Positions 1-11,500 of a stretch of 64,000 bases of DNA are shown piece after piece (within the stretch, counting starts at the first letter, position 1; each line of letters opens with the position of its first letter). The translations under genes and the position numbers were made by a program. The notes beneath the pieces were generated by a model. The model searched no databases. It saw only the letters and a list, made by a program, of their open reading frames with translations, and was not told where the DNA came from. The stretch comes from Ulva prolifera (taxonomy: Eukaryota; Chlorophyta; Ulvophyceae; Ulvales; Ulvaceae): positions 5,591,658-5,655,657 of the forward strand of contig CM041196.1 in the NCBI GenBank assembly GCA_023078555.1, in the 5' to 3' direction.

Positions 1-1342
1 CGGCACGCGCCACAGCTCCGCGTCCGACCTCACCGCCGCAGCCTCCGCCGTCGCGGAGGAGGCCCTCCCCGCCGCGGCCGCCGGCGAGGCCTCCAGCGGC
101 GCCGCAGCGGCGGATTCGCCGCCGCCGGAGGGCGCGCGCGTGTCGGACGTGCCTCCCATTGTCGCTGTCCAGACAGGATACCCGTCCCTCGGTGCTATTG
201 TGCAGCTGTGGGGCCCCACCGCTGACCCGGGGGTGCTCGAAACATTCCTCGACGCACATGCGGACGTGCGCGCGTGGGGGCTGGACTGCAAAACCGCAGC
301 CGCCGCCGCCGTCGCTCGCAGCGGGAGCAGCGTGTCGCTGACTGGCAGTGGCGGCGGCCGCCCGAGCGGTGGCGGGGGCCGTGTCACGCTCCTCACGCTG
401 TCAACGGCAGACGCCGCGCTCGTGTGGAACGTTGCCGGGGGCGGGCTGCCGGCCCGGCTGCAGGCGTGGCTGCGGGACGCGAGCATCTGGAAGTGCCGGG
501 TGTCGGCGGAGGCGTTGGTGGGGGCGCTGGCAAAGACGGAGGGTGCGCGCGCGTGTGGCGTCGTGGACCTGCGACGCATGCATGCACAGGTGGAGCCTCA
601 TGCTGCCGAGGTGCGCTGCTGTGTGCCGCGGCATATTCTTTCTTCCTCTCGCGCTTGCTCCGTGCCGTGCCGTCGGGGTCGAGTCCATTGTTGGCTGCGC
701 ACCCCACTGCAAAAGCTTCTGCCTGACCCCCATGTTGGCAGTGTTGTCATCAGACTGACTTTGCCCCATTCCTCCACAGTCGCATCACCTATGCATGTCC
801 TGTCAACGTCCACAGCTGCTCACCCCAGCATGTCAATCCACTGCAGCCGCTCGACGCAGCCCACATCGGAGACACCACCGCCAGTGCTTCGCCGCCACGT
901 GTATGCGCTGCGCTGCCACCGCGCCACCGTCCGCCGGCTGCAAGCGGCGGACACGTGCATGCAGGGGCCGCAGGGCAAACTGCCGGCGGTTGTGCTGGCC
1001 GTGCTGGGCGTTCGCATCTCGCCCAGCACAGCCCTCAACCAGAGCGACTGGGCGTCCTGGCCCCTCTCTGCGGCGCAGGCCCACTACACCATGCAGGCGG
1101 CCTGGCTGCATGCCCATCTCCTTCAGCGCCTTGCCCCCCGCATCGGCTGGCAGACCCCGGCCCTCGCCTCCTGCGTCGCCGCGGCCGACGGCTCCGCAGC
1201 CACCGGCGATACCGTAGCCGACAGCAAAGGCCTCCGCGGCGGCGACGGGGAGGCCCCCCCGGATGCGCCGACACCACCTGCCACCATCGCAGGGTTGCGT
1301 GGCACCTCCACCCCTGTAGACGCCGTGACCGCGTCCACGTGA
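1..1342 (+). CDS. WRN-type 3'-5' exonuclease domain protein, catalytically degenerate (5' partial)
   Basis: Two exons are visible: <1-610, open to the window edge in the frame starting at base 2, and 965-1342, joined in phase 0 across a GT-AG intron (GTGCGC donor, GCATGCAG acceptor). The intron has no in-frame stop, so unspliced reading also stays open. The fold signature matches the WRN/DnaQ-like 3'-5' exonuclease family: a first motif at WGLDCK, a strand RVTLLTLS, the helix GVVDLRR, then LAVLGVRI, NQSDWASWPLSAAQAHY. In active enzymes these carry DxE, a second Asp, and YxxxD. Here the DxE Glu is Lys, the second Asp is Leu and the last Asp is Ala; only the first Asp and the Tyr remain. The N-terminal part is Ala/Pro-rich and a low-complexity tail follows the domain. 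It is probably a non-catalytic nucleic-acid-binding or scaffold domain. The family call is by motif order; the upstream part of the protein is not seen. Confidence 0.62.
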   Translation, partial: GTRHSSASDLTAAASAVAEEALPAAAAGEASSGAAAADSPPPEGARVSDVPPIVAVQTGYPSLGAIVQLWGPTADPGVLETFLDAHADVRAWGLDCKTAAAAAVARSGSSVSLTGSGGGRPSGGGGRVTLLTLSTADAALVWNVAGGGLPARLQAWLRDASIWKCRVSAEALVGALAKTEGARACGVVDLRRMHAQVEPHAAEVRCCVPRHILSSSRACSVPCRRGRVHCWLRTPLQKLLPDPHVGSVVIRLTLPHSSTVASPMHVLSTSTAAHPSMSIHCSRSTQPTSETPPPVLRRHVYALRCHRATVRRLQAADTCMQGPQGKLPAVVLAVLGVRISPSTALNQSDWASWPLSAAQAHYTMQAAWLHAHLLQRLAPRIGWQTPALASCVAAADGSAATGDTVADSKGLRGGDGEAPPDAPTPPATIAGLRGTSTPVDAVTAST

Positions 1343-4300
1343 CACAAGTCTGCCCCGGGGCCGCGCTGTGCATGCTGCGGGCAGGCCGTGTGTGCTGCTG
1401 GATGAGCGAGTGTGGCTGAGGGGTGCGCGGCAGTGCACTGTTGTGTGGCGCGCATGGGGCCATTGTCCGCATGACATGCATGAGTGCGGTCCGGAGTGCT
1501 CTGTTCGTTCCGCAGGACGGATTGCAACTCGCGATGCTGTGGTGATGGTTGCCTGTGCCTCCTGCTGAGCCGGATCCTGCGTGGGTCCTTCTCAGAGTTT
1601 TCTGTGTGGGATTTTGGGACTTTGTTACGGCGCGTGGCCGGGTGGCCAGCGCAAAGTCTGTGTTGGCGAGATAGACATTGTGCGCCGTGCCGGCAGGAGC
1701 AGCGTGAGCCCCCCGCAGCCACTTCTGATGCAGGGGGGGCACGCATGCATGCCCGCGGCAGGGCAAGCGAAACGGCGAACTTGCGTTCCGAGTTCCGTTG
1801 AAACTGGTGTTGGTATTTTGTGTTGTTGATCGTATATGTGTAATTGTCCAATTACGCTCCCACTGTGGTTGCGGCGAGAGTGGCAATAGGGCCCGCCGCA
1901 GCCGCCTCTGGTGCCACCTTCCTGGCAGCTTCTTCTCCGCCCCTCGCGTGCGACCACCTGTCACAGCAGTCGCATCGAGTATCGAAGATCAAAGGGCTCT
2001 TCGCTGGACCGACCCTTGGCAAGAGCGTGGATGGTGAGGGGCGAATTCGTCGTGTGTCGCGTCGCAGAACCTGATCAAGAGGGAGAGCATGTGGAGTGGG
2101 AGCAAAAAAAAAACCAATCGATGCCAACAGGCAGTATGGCATGGGCGATGAATAGGCGCTGCTTTGTGTATGGGGTTAGTGTTTAATTGTATCAAAGCAG
2201 GGCACGGGAGGGGGGTGTGTGTGTGGCGGAGGTTGCTGAGAGTGTGCCGATGTATGCCTGTGGGTGTGGCTTTTGGGCGCGCCCTGTGCAGGGCGTGCGT
2301 GGCTTGACCCCGTGCTTAATCTCAGTATCTTATGCCTGTAACATTATTTCATTTTGGTAGCATGATGTTTGCCATGCACCTGTAGAAGCGGTGCCGTTGA
2401 GATCTATGCAATCATAAGTTGCACGGCGACAGAAGCTCCATGCACTGCAGCATGCTGTAGCGCATTGCCCGGCCCAGATTAAGCAGAGACAGAAACCGGA
2501 GCCGCTGTGCGGTCCGCTGTAAGAGGTCATGCCGCGCAGCGCAGCATGCAGTGTGAGCTGCCTGCAGGAGACTTAAGTCTCAACCTTGAATCTATTTACA
2601 GGCACTCGAGATGGGGATGTTTGCTGTGCGCTAGCGGCATGTGCAGGGCGGGCTTTAGATGTCTGGTCCGAGTCGAGGCTAATGAAGCCTTGGCCTGCAA
2701 ATTCCGATTTCCTGCATTCCTAAGCATTTTCGTGTCCAGCGGTGCGTTCATGGAGCACGCCATGCATGGCCTAGAAATTGTGCGGCACGATGTCTGGTGG
2801 CCTGCACTGTGACGCTAGCACGCATCGTCATGCTGTAAAGCAGCAACGCCCCGGACCACGCATTGCGTGCTCGTATGGTTTGTCGTCGATGGATTGTGAT
2901 GTCACGGTCCGATTCGGGTCGGCGGATGTCCTGAGATAGCTAAAATCTGTACATGTCTCGGCAGGCGTGTATTGTGATCACCACGTGTGGCTGCCACACC
3001 TTGCCATCATTCTGCGTCAAACAATATGACGGTGGTTACGCCTCAAGGCGTTGCGACCGGTTCCGTCGCATGCATGGGAACCCGACGGCGTGCAAGGCCG
3101 TGGCGAGCAGTGCGCCCTGATGCGAATCAGACGTCACATAGTTCACATCGAACATCAGATGCGGAGAATCTGATGTGGCTGTCATGCATATGGGACACGT
3201 CAAGGATAGCTTGACCACGTGCATGTGGTCAGCTTGCATGCAGATAAGGGACGCCTCCGCAGCGGACTGATGCAACATGATCACGCATGACGACAGCGTC
3301 ATCTGCCAACATGTCAAACAGTTGCGTGGTCACGGACCCTTTCAATCCACTGCAATTTTCCTGGAAGCGGTACGTACATGCCCGGTCAAGCACACGGAGA
3401 GCAAGTCTGCGGCAGCCCACTCAGGACTGGTCATGCCCCTGATGGTTGCCTCCGAGTCGGCAAGATTTGCCGAATGATACTGGCAGTGGACATAATGTTT
3501 GTCCAGCAAAACACAATTGCAGGCACATACTGTTGTGGTAGTGGGCGAGCTCTTGCCTGTGATGGTGACTAGCGGGATCCTCCAGCATTGCCATGTGTAA
3601 GCACTAGAGGCTCGCGCTGACACGCACTAGAGGCTTGATCACCAAGCCTGGGAGGCCTTGCCAGTGGGGGGCGCCGCAATATGGCTGTATGTGTTCATCC
3701 TGATTCAGGAGAGACTGCTGTGCTATGTATGCATGCGCCCGGCCACTCTTCTGTAACACTGAATGGTAGTCTTGCTTTTGTAGTGAGGCCCCAACGTATG
3801 TGGAGCCGCCGTGATCGACGCAGTGTGCTGACTGCTGTGACAACTTGCTACAAGCACAAAGCTGGGACGCGGGTTCTGCTGCAATCGCTTAAGCGGAAGC
3901 GGCCTCTGCCGGGCTGACACGCAGGAGCGTGTCGGCCAGCAAGATGTTGATGCATGCTGTATGAACAGGAATGTTGCATGGTGATGGAGCCTGGTACCGC
4001 CCGCTGAGTGCAGGCATGCACATGTGTAAGCACTCTGCGCAGCTGCTAGAGTTTTCTTGCATCGGTCCCTGGGATATATGTACCTCAAGCACGCAGAGTC
4101 TGACCTGAAGTACCTGGTGCTTGTCTTAACATGCACCAGATGGCCTGGATATGCATGCCGGCGCAGGGTCAGCAAGGGAACGGCCTCGAGGCTGTGATCA
4201 GGCTGTCTCAGAGATCACCGCCGCTTGCCTGGTGCTGGCTTCAATGTGATCTGCACTCGCAGTCCTATTGAGCTGAGCCAATCCAACCCCAGATGTGGTG

Positions 4301-4841
4301 AGGTGTGCCATGCTGCATGTTAGGCTGACCACGTGCACATGCGAAGAACACACCTGCAGCTGCTGGTACCTAAATACATACCTGGATGCCAGCAGATGCT
4401 GCCTGTAAGGTTGGAGCCGGGCGTCGCCAATGTAGATCAACATTCATGGGTTTGTTTCTATCTGCAGGTAGAATGTACGACTTTGGATCCAAACGCCGTC
4501 TTCGGCCATACCGATTCGAATTCGACATGCTTATGTGCGGCTGGTCGCGGATCAATGCACGCTGGGCATGGTCCCCGACTCGCGGCCGTACTCGTTACGA
4601 TGACACTCAGGAAGATGTGACGAGATTTTGCCAACGTCACTTTGCTTCGGCTCACGTCAGTCACGCCTGGGTGTACCATCGCCAGTCGCATGGTACGGTG
4701 CTCCATGGCCAGCTCTGTCCGCTCGTGGCAGTGGAGGTAAACATTTATATTCGGAGATTCTGTCCGGTTTGAGCCCACAAGTACTCTGGGGTGCGCATGT
4801 TAGGTCAAGCTCAATCCCTTTTACACCGTCCCAAGTGGGCC
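1343..4841. other. Intergenic, no supported gene
   Basis: This stretch follows the stop of the exonuclease-domain gene and precedes the methyltransferase. A TGTAA near 1837 could serve the upstream gene but is about 490 bases past its stop. Reading frames are short and resemble no family I know. Composition is mixed, with several TGCATGCA palindromes. Confidence 0.5.
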
Positions 4842-5705
4842 ATGGCAAGCTCGACCCCAGTGCAAGCGCCAGCTGGTACCAGTTCGAAAGCCTCGGCTTC
4901 CGAACAGCAGGCGTCTTGGAATAATAATGCTGATAACCTCAACGCGATTGCTGCCAGCACGCTAATGTATGGAATAGATGCGCTGGAAATTGCTGGCGTT
5001 TCACCTGGTGAGAAGATGCTGGACGTTGCGACAGGCACAGGGCACCTTGCTGTGTACGCAGCTGCAAAGAAGAGCGCCACAGTAGACGCCATCGACTTCG
5101 CCTCAGAAAACATAGCGATGCTTCAGCACAGCTTGCAGGAACGTCCGCTCCCTGTCACTGGTCACGTCATGGACGGGCAACAGCTGGAGTTCGGTGACGA
5201 TCAGTTCGATATTGTCAGCTCTTGTTTCGGTGTTTTCTTGTTTCCGGACTACATGCAAGGAGTCAAGGAGATGTTTCGTGTGGCCAAGCCAGGTGGGAGA
5301 TCAGCTGTTGTTGCATGGGCTGAATCGCATCGAGCTATGATGCGCCCATGGATGCAGCTGCTGGAGACGCACTTCCCAGAGGTGTTGCCGCTGTCCATGC
5401 CTCCTGGTGTGACACGAATGAGCGACATGGATGGTATGAAAGCAGTGTTAGAGGCAGGAGGGTTCGAAGATGTTAAGGTTTCGGAGGTGGCACATTCTGT
5501 AAAAGTGCCCAATCCCGAGGCTTTTGCCAACATATTCTCACAAAATCCAGTTGTCGGAGAGACTCTGAAGGAGCTGGCTCCAGAGCGCCGTAGTGACATC
5601 GGTCCCAAGTTTGTTCAGCTCCTCAAGAGCGAGTACATGCAAGATGGTGTCATCACCTTTGATGCCTTTGCTGTGATAGGATGCGGGACCAAGCCCAAAA
5701 ACTGA
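4842..5705 (+). CDS. Class I SAM-dependent methyltransferase (UbiE/COQ5-like), intronless
   Basis: A single uninterrupted exon of 287 residues. The ATG at 4842 sits in a good eukaryotic context (CC-ATG-G); an in-frame ATG at 4797 would add 15 residues. The Rossmann-fold SAM site is clear: motif I LDVATGTGH near residues 60-68, an acidic residue ending strand 2 in VDAIDFA, motif IV FDIVSSCFGVFLFPD, and the post-motif RVAKPGGRSAVVAW. The C-terminal half is helical and unlike small-molecule methylases with extra domains. The substrate cannot be told from sequence: UbiE-like enzymes act on quinones, sterols or other small molecules. The first 30 residues are Ser/Ala/Gln-rich and not a convincing transit peptide. 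Lack of introns and lower GC than the exons of neighbouring genes are notable. A TGTAA at 5866 is a plausible poly(A) signal. Confidence 0.85.
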   Translation: MASSTPVQAPAGTSSKASASEQQASWNNNADNLNAIAASTLMYGIDALEIAGVSPGEKMLDVATGTGHLAVYAAAKKSATVDAIDFASENIAMLQHSLQERPLPVTGHVMDGQQLEFGDDQFDIVSSCFGVFLFPDYMQGVKEMFRVAKPGGRSAVVAWAESHRAMMRPWMQLLETHFPEVLPLSMPPGVTRMSDMDGMKAVLEAGGFEDVKVSEVAHSVKVPNPEAFANIFSQNPVVGETLKELAPERRSDIGPKFVQLLKSEYMQDGVITFDAFAVIGCGTKPKN

Positions 5706-5865
5706 GCAGATGATTGCATCTGATGTATGCTAGTTACCGTTCTGTTTAATAGCTGATACCGAGTTTTTAACTTTTCAGCATTTTTTAGTTTGCTCGTGTA
5801 TGTACCGAGCTGGAGACACGTCCGGGTTGAAAGACTGCTTGCGATGTGCTGCGCTTCATCTCTCA

Positions 5866-5870
5866 TGTAA
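5866..5870 (+). terminator. Candidate TGTAA polyadenylation signal of the methyltransferase
   Basis: TGTAA about 160 bases after the methyltransferase stop. This pentamer is the usual poly(A) signal in green algae; the match is short and could occur by chance. Confidence 0.35.
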
Positions 5871-8591
5871 GTGTGGCAATCCTTCTTGACCAATGTTCTG
5901 TTCCCAGCATGTTCTTATGTCCATGTATCTGACGTGACCAGAACACACAGAAGAAGCCATTGAAACATGTCGCGGCCATTGGAGTAGCTCAACAGTGCGT
6001 GAGCATGCTTGAATATTGCAAACAGTGCATGAGTATCACCCTGCGACCTCTCACCGCTCGCTCGCTGGCCATCTGGGCTGAGCGGTGAGGCACCCCTCTT
6101 CTCCCGCCGCGCGGCGGCGTCTCCTCCCGGACCATGCCACTCGCCTCTCGCACTAGGCCCAGCGCGGGGTGCGGACAGTGGCTTCAAGGCCCACTCCCAG
6201 TGTCACCGCTGGCACAGCCTTGGTGCAATGCGGTCAGGGCTCTGCATGGGGGGCGGGGCCGTCGGTACGGCGCAGCGTGCCTGCGGCTCTGCTGGTGACC
6301 GCGGGGGTGGGGCCCCCGACGCGAATCGGGGTGGCCAGAGGCCGAGTGTGGCGCCACCTCAGAGGAGGCTGCTGCGGGGGTGGATTCCGGTTCGCGTGCG
6401 TTTGCGTACGCTTTGTGCTTGCGGGACGCATGCTTGCAGGACATACAATATAGTCTACATGCGGGCGGTGCTGTGTCGCCGCGGGCCGTGCTTCGTTGCC
6501 AAGTGTTTCATGCGGCGCTACCAGCCTCTCTGATTGTGTCCTTGTAGCGCAATTGATTACCGTGTTGATCCTGCAGTGTGCCGGTGTTGCTCATGATGCA
6601 CTGAATGGGTGTGACGGCACTTCATAGTCTGTCGCTGCAGGCTGTCGCTCTGAGACTGCTTATGGGTGGTTGTGCTGATGTGAAGGCATGCTACACGGTG
6701 ATACAGCAGACTTGAGGGAGTGGCAGCAGAACACAACAGTCGTGAGCACACCATGGAGACTGCCCGCCTGTTACCATGCCCGTGCCATGGCAAGTGGCCA
6801 AACTGGACTGGTTCCTTGCACCACTCTCACTAGGGCTGGAGACTGGTCAGCTGAATAGTTGATTTGAAATCATTGTTACTTCTCTGGGGCTCACACTTCA
6901 GCACTTCCCTAGTTTCTGGTGTTGTGGGTGGATCCTGATTGTGGCACCTTCTGCCCTCACTGGGCGGGGCACGGGCGTGCCGGTAGGCTGTGCTGCCCAT
7001 GTCAGGTCCAAGCTGGCTTGCGGAACAGCTCGCGGCAGATATGCTGGACAGTACAGACCAGCCACAGAACCTTCTGGTGGCTCTTTTGGTCTATTGATGA
7101 CTACATCATGCTGCCACAATCTGGGCATGGACAGCTCATACACATGTAGCTGGCTCTTGCCCGGTGTGATGGCCTGAGCACTCAATGCCTAGCAAGGATG
7201 CACCATTTCCCTGCATTCAATGCTGCAGTGATGTAAGACGGTCTTGGTGCAGGTGCACTCTCGCAAGCATCTCATATGTCCGCAGCTCCTTGGCAGTCCC
7301 AAGCATGAAGGAGACAGAGCCAGGCTGCCTCCCTGGAACCAGCGTCTTGCTTTCTGACGAAGCATCGTCTATGCTGAGGTGAAAGCTGGCAAGCCTCGGC
7401 AGTACAGTTCCAGAGCTTACATTGACCAAGGCAATGCTGAGGTGCAGATACTTTTTGCTGCAATAGGCACACATGATCTGGGCGTGCCTCGGTGCAGACT
7501 ACGAACGGGGACGATGTGCGATCATCTGTAGCATGTCGTTGGCCGTCAGCTGGGCAGTTCAGGCAGGCTGCATGACGACACCTGCAGACATGCCCACCAC
7601 AGCTCTACCCTTGCCTCCTTGCCTGTCTGTGGAAAGTACGACTCGGTCTGCTCGCCATAAAAATTTTCTCTCCCAACATTCCCCAAACATCGCAGGGATC
7701 CGACCGAACAAATGGCACAGCCCTGCCCCTCGCATCCGCAGGGAAACCCCCGCAACGCACAACCGCCAACGGTCTGGGGAGTCCCGGTGCAAGAGCCAGC
7801 ATGCCGCATCCGCCGCAACGCCGCTTCCGCATCCATGGGAGCTGAGTGCAGGTGGAACAGAGCGGCCGCTAGTGCCCCCTGTGTTGACATACGTGACATG
7901 AACATGTCGCGACGGGGCAACACGTGCAAAACGTGAGCCACGTCACAGCGTCGTTGCAGACAGAGGCCGAGCAGCACCAACACGTGTGCACAGCACGCCA
8001 CCAAGGGGCACTGACAGATGGGGGCCTCAGCCCTCACGGCGCACATGCATGCCGCACCCTACGCCTGCAGCACAGCACCGCACACACAGGTGACCACCCT
8101 GCTGCACAGGTAGCCACGCCACTGCTGCGCCCGACCATCCTCTCACCACCCCGGCTGTGCCATCGGCCAAAAATCATGCTGGGTGTAGCGCATATGAGCA
8201 CCCCCACCGCATGCGGCGCATGCATGAGGCCTCCGGGCGCGTGCGTCCCCACCCCCGATCCATACCGTCTGATCATTTCTTCAACCTGTTGTAGATGGCA
8301 TGTCGCAGGATGGCATGCAGAATGGCGCGGTGGTGTTGCAGGATGGCAGGCCTAGGGCGGCCGTGGACAGAGCTGAGCATGTGCGGGAGTGGCATCATGG
8401 CATGCTCCCCCCCCCCCCCCCCCCCCCCCCCCCCGTCGGTTTTCGTATGGGTGCTCCGCTGAAGCATTCTAGGTGCTCCGCTGCAGAACCGGCTCAGCAC
8501 GCAGCACGCACGCAGCGGTCGCCAGCACGCCTCGGCGGCCGCGGTCCCTGCAGCCGTGCCGCAGCTGCGCGGCCAGGCGGCTGCCGCGCGG
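5871..8591. other. Intergenic, no supported gene
   Basis: Lies between the methyltransferase and the 3' end of CYP97A. A GC-rich patch at about 6060-6430 has frames open on both strands but no recognisable domain. A 28-base poly-C run sits at 8407-8434. Nothing else could be supported. Confidence 0.5.
8407..8434. repeat. Poly-C/poly-G homopolymer tract (28 bases)
   Basis: An uninterrupted run of 28 C on the plus strand, about 160 bases beyond the CYP97A stop. On the minus strand, which is CYP97A sense, it is a G run that could lie in the 3' UTR. Confidence 0.95.
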
Positions 8592-11500
8592 TCACGCCGC
8601 AGCGGCGGCCGGCACAACGGAGCGCTTGGTGACGGTGACGTACAGGCCGTTCACGGTGTGAATCGTGGCGCCGGTGGTCATGCCGGGGTCCTGGTCCGGC
8701 ACCATCGCGATGTCGTAGCGCTTCACCAGCAGCGCCAGAGCCACCACAGCCTCCATCAGCGCAAACTGGTCGCCCACGCACTTCCGGGGCCCGCCGCTGA
8801 ATGGGATGTACCTGCACACACACCCCCCCCGCCTTCCAGCCATGATCCTGTTACACACGACGCAAGCCGCTCACAGCACAATCCGCCCAAACCCACATCG
8901 CGGCGGCTGTGTAGCTCAGCAGCCGGCGTGCTGCGTGCTGTGACGCTGCAAGCACTCCGCAGCATGATGTTTTGACGTCGGCCCAGCACACCGCACGTTC
9001 ACCACACACCACACGGTTCAGAGTCCAACGACCCTGCAGCCACCGGCGGCGAGCGGAGTTCGTCGCGCCTCCACACCCATGACACCACACGCAGTCAGCA
9101 TTCAATAACCCGCAAGTATCGATTCTCTGCAGACCTAACACAGACCCCAAGACCAAGGCTGCCACATGTCCTCGCGCCACATGCGATACTGACAATGGCA
9201 CGCCTGAAAATCAGCGGCCGCGCGCGCGCGGGGGGTGACCACGCACCGGAAGCCGGTGTTGATCTCCGTCGGCACGGGCTCGTCGAGCGGGAAGCGCTCC
9301 GGGCGGAAGGTGTCCGGGTCGTCCCAGACGGCGGGGGAGCGGTGGATGTTGTACACCGAGATCATGACGTCCTGGCCGCGGGGCACCGTGAGGCCGCTCG
9401 GCAGCGTGTCCTCGCGCAGCGCGCGCCGTAGCAGCACCGGCGGGTGCGGGAACATGCGCATGCTCTCGTTGATGCAGCGCATCGTGTACTGGAGCGCGCG
9501 GTACTGCTCCATGCTCGGCTTCTCGCTGTCGCCCAGCACGCGGTCGACCTCCTCCTGCGCCCGCGCCGGCCGTCACCGCCGTGCTTTGTGCGCAACGCGA
9601 TAGTGTTGCCATACCTGTTGAGACGGTGGGGGGAGGAGTTTGTGCCGTTGTGTGCCGTTGTGCGCGTGGTCGTCGTAGGGTGCATGCGTGCCGTTGGCGC
9701 GATGCCGCCACCGACACGGGGTGCCACCGGCAAGGGTTGAGACAGACAAGCCAACGTGGCCTTGTGCCGGGAGTGCAGGACGCAACAGCTGAAGCTCAGG
9801 CCTTGTGCCGGGAGTGCAGGACGCAACAGCTGAAGCTCAGGCCTTGTGCCGGGAGTGCAGGACGCAACAGCTGAAGCTCAGGCCTTGTGCCGGGAGTGCA
9901 GGACGCAACAGCTGAAGTGGTCCTTGCCTCCACCACATCGGCGCAGCACAGGGATAATCTATATAGCTACTTTCATTCACTTCGTGCCATTGCATAGGGG
10001 CATGCCCACTCGGACTGCAAGGCATCACGATCATGGCTGACCGATCTGAAGACCCACCTAGCACACAGATCAACAACCCCACACTCCCCCGAGCTCAGGG
10101 CAGACCACCCGAGATGACCCCCCGCAAGGCCACCGCAGATCTGGGCGTACGCCGACATGCGGTCCTGGCGCAACGACAGATGCCGCAGCCGCGGCGCGCG
10201 CAGCGCGCACCTGCACTTTCGCGAGGCACTCGGGGCGGCCGCAGAGGAGGAAGGCGGTCCAGGTGAGGACGGAGGCGGTCGTCTCGTGGCCGGCGACGAG
10301 CATGCCGAGGAGGTCGTCGCGCAGCTGCTGCGCGCTCGCGACGTCGCGCGACGCGATCAGGAAGCGCAGGATGCTCGGGTCCTCGCGGTTGAGGTACTCC
10401 TCCGCACCCGTGGCCGCCGCGCGCTCCTCCTCGTCCACCATCTCCCTGCAGCGCCATGGCCGCCGCAATCAGCACATCATCACGAAAGCTCAATCCTCTG
10501 TGATTCGTGCTTCACATTGGTTCAAGTGTAGTTCAGCAGCCCCGCTCTCCCCGCCACCGCTGGGCCGGAATCGATCAGCATGAACCCCAGAGTCAGCTGC
10601 AGATGGGAACGGCCTGCCTGGCACAGAACCCATGCTGAACCACCGGGCGCTGCACATCGTCAACTACGCATCAGATCAGGATTTGCTGCTTCCTGGAGGT
10701 TCGTGGCGGCGGAGTGGCATCCACCATCTCCCCGGGTGTAGCCGCCAGAGCCAGGCGGGGCGCGCATGCCGGATGGGTGCGCTCCGCCGACCCCGCATAC
10801 ATCTCAGGCTGAGGGCATCGCGAGCCGCAGGGCAGTCTTCTGCACGCTCGCTGGCCGCTGCTTATCCTGGGAAGTGCACGCCACACAGCCAACACCGAAA
10901 CATGTGGCAAGACAGCCGGGGGGCAGACGTCTGGCAGAGCAGCGCGCCATTCAGCGTCGCGGCGTGCCAGCCGGCCTCGCCAGCGGGGCCTGCCCCCACG
11001 TTACACACACGTGCCACAACAGCACAGGCACCTCCACCACTGCCCTCATATGCAGGGGCGCGCGGGAGTGCGGCGGCGGGGCCGGGGGGCGCACTTGCAG
11101 CGCGCAATCAGCTCCTCCGTCGTCGCACGAATGATCTCCACGGCCTCCGTTGCGCGGCGCTGCCGCGGGATGAAGTATGACAGCGCCGGCACTTTCCACA
11201 GCGGCAAGAGGTCCGTCGCGCGTGACTCCGTCTCCTTCAGCGCCGTGTACACCTGCACGCCACCCCCGCCCCCTTTTCAGCGCACACACACGCCCCGTCC
11301 ACACCAGTCGAACAATTTGTCATAAATAAAATGAGGCAGCTAATTATGAATGGTCTCGGTGTCGCAAGATGGACGGATGGACGGTGGCTAGATAGGGCCT
11401 GATGATAGTACATGGCCAGAGGGGTATGAAAGTGGCTAGAGGGGTGCACGGACCGCCTGGATGATGGGAGAGTCCTTGTTGAGGGCGTTGAAGTCGTAGT

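Noticed and set aside
393-769. Long minus-strand and alternative-frame open frames over the exonuclease exons
   Set aside because: Shadows of a GC-rich coding exon and its stop-poor intron; no domain and Arg/Pro-rich low complexity.
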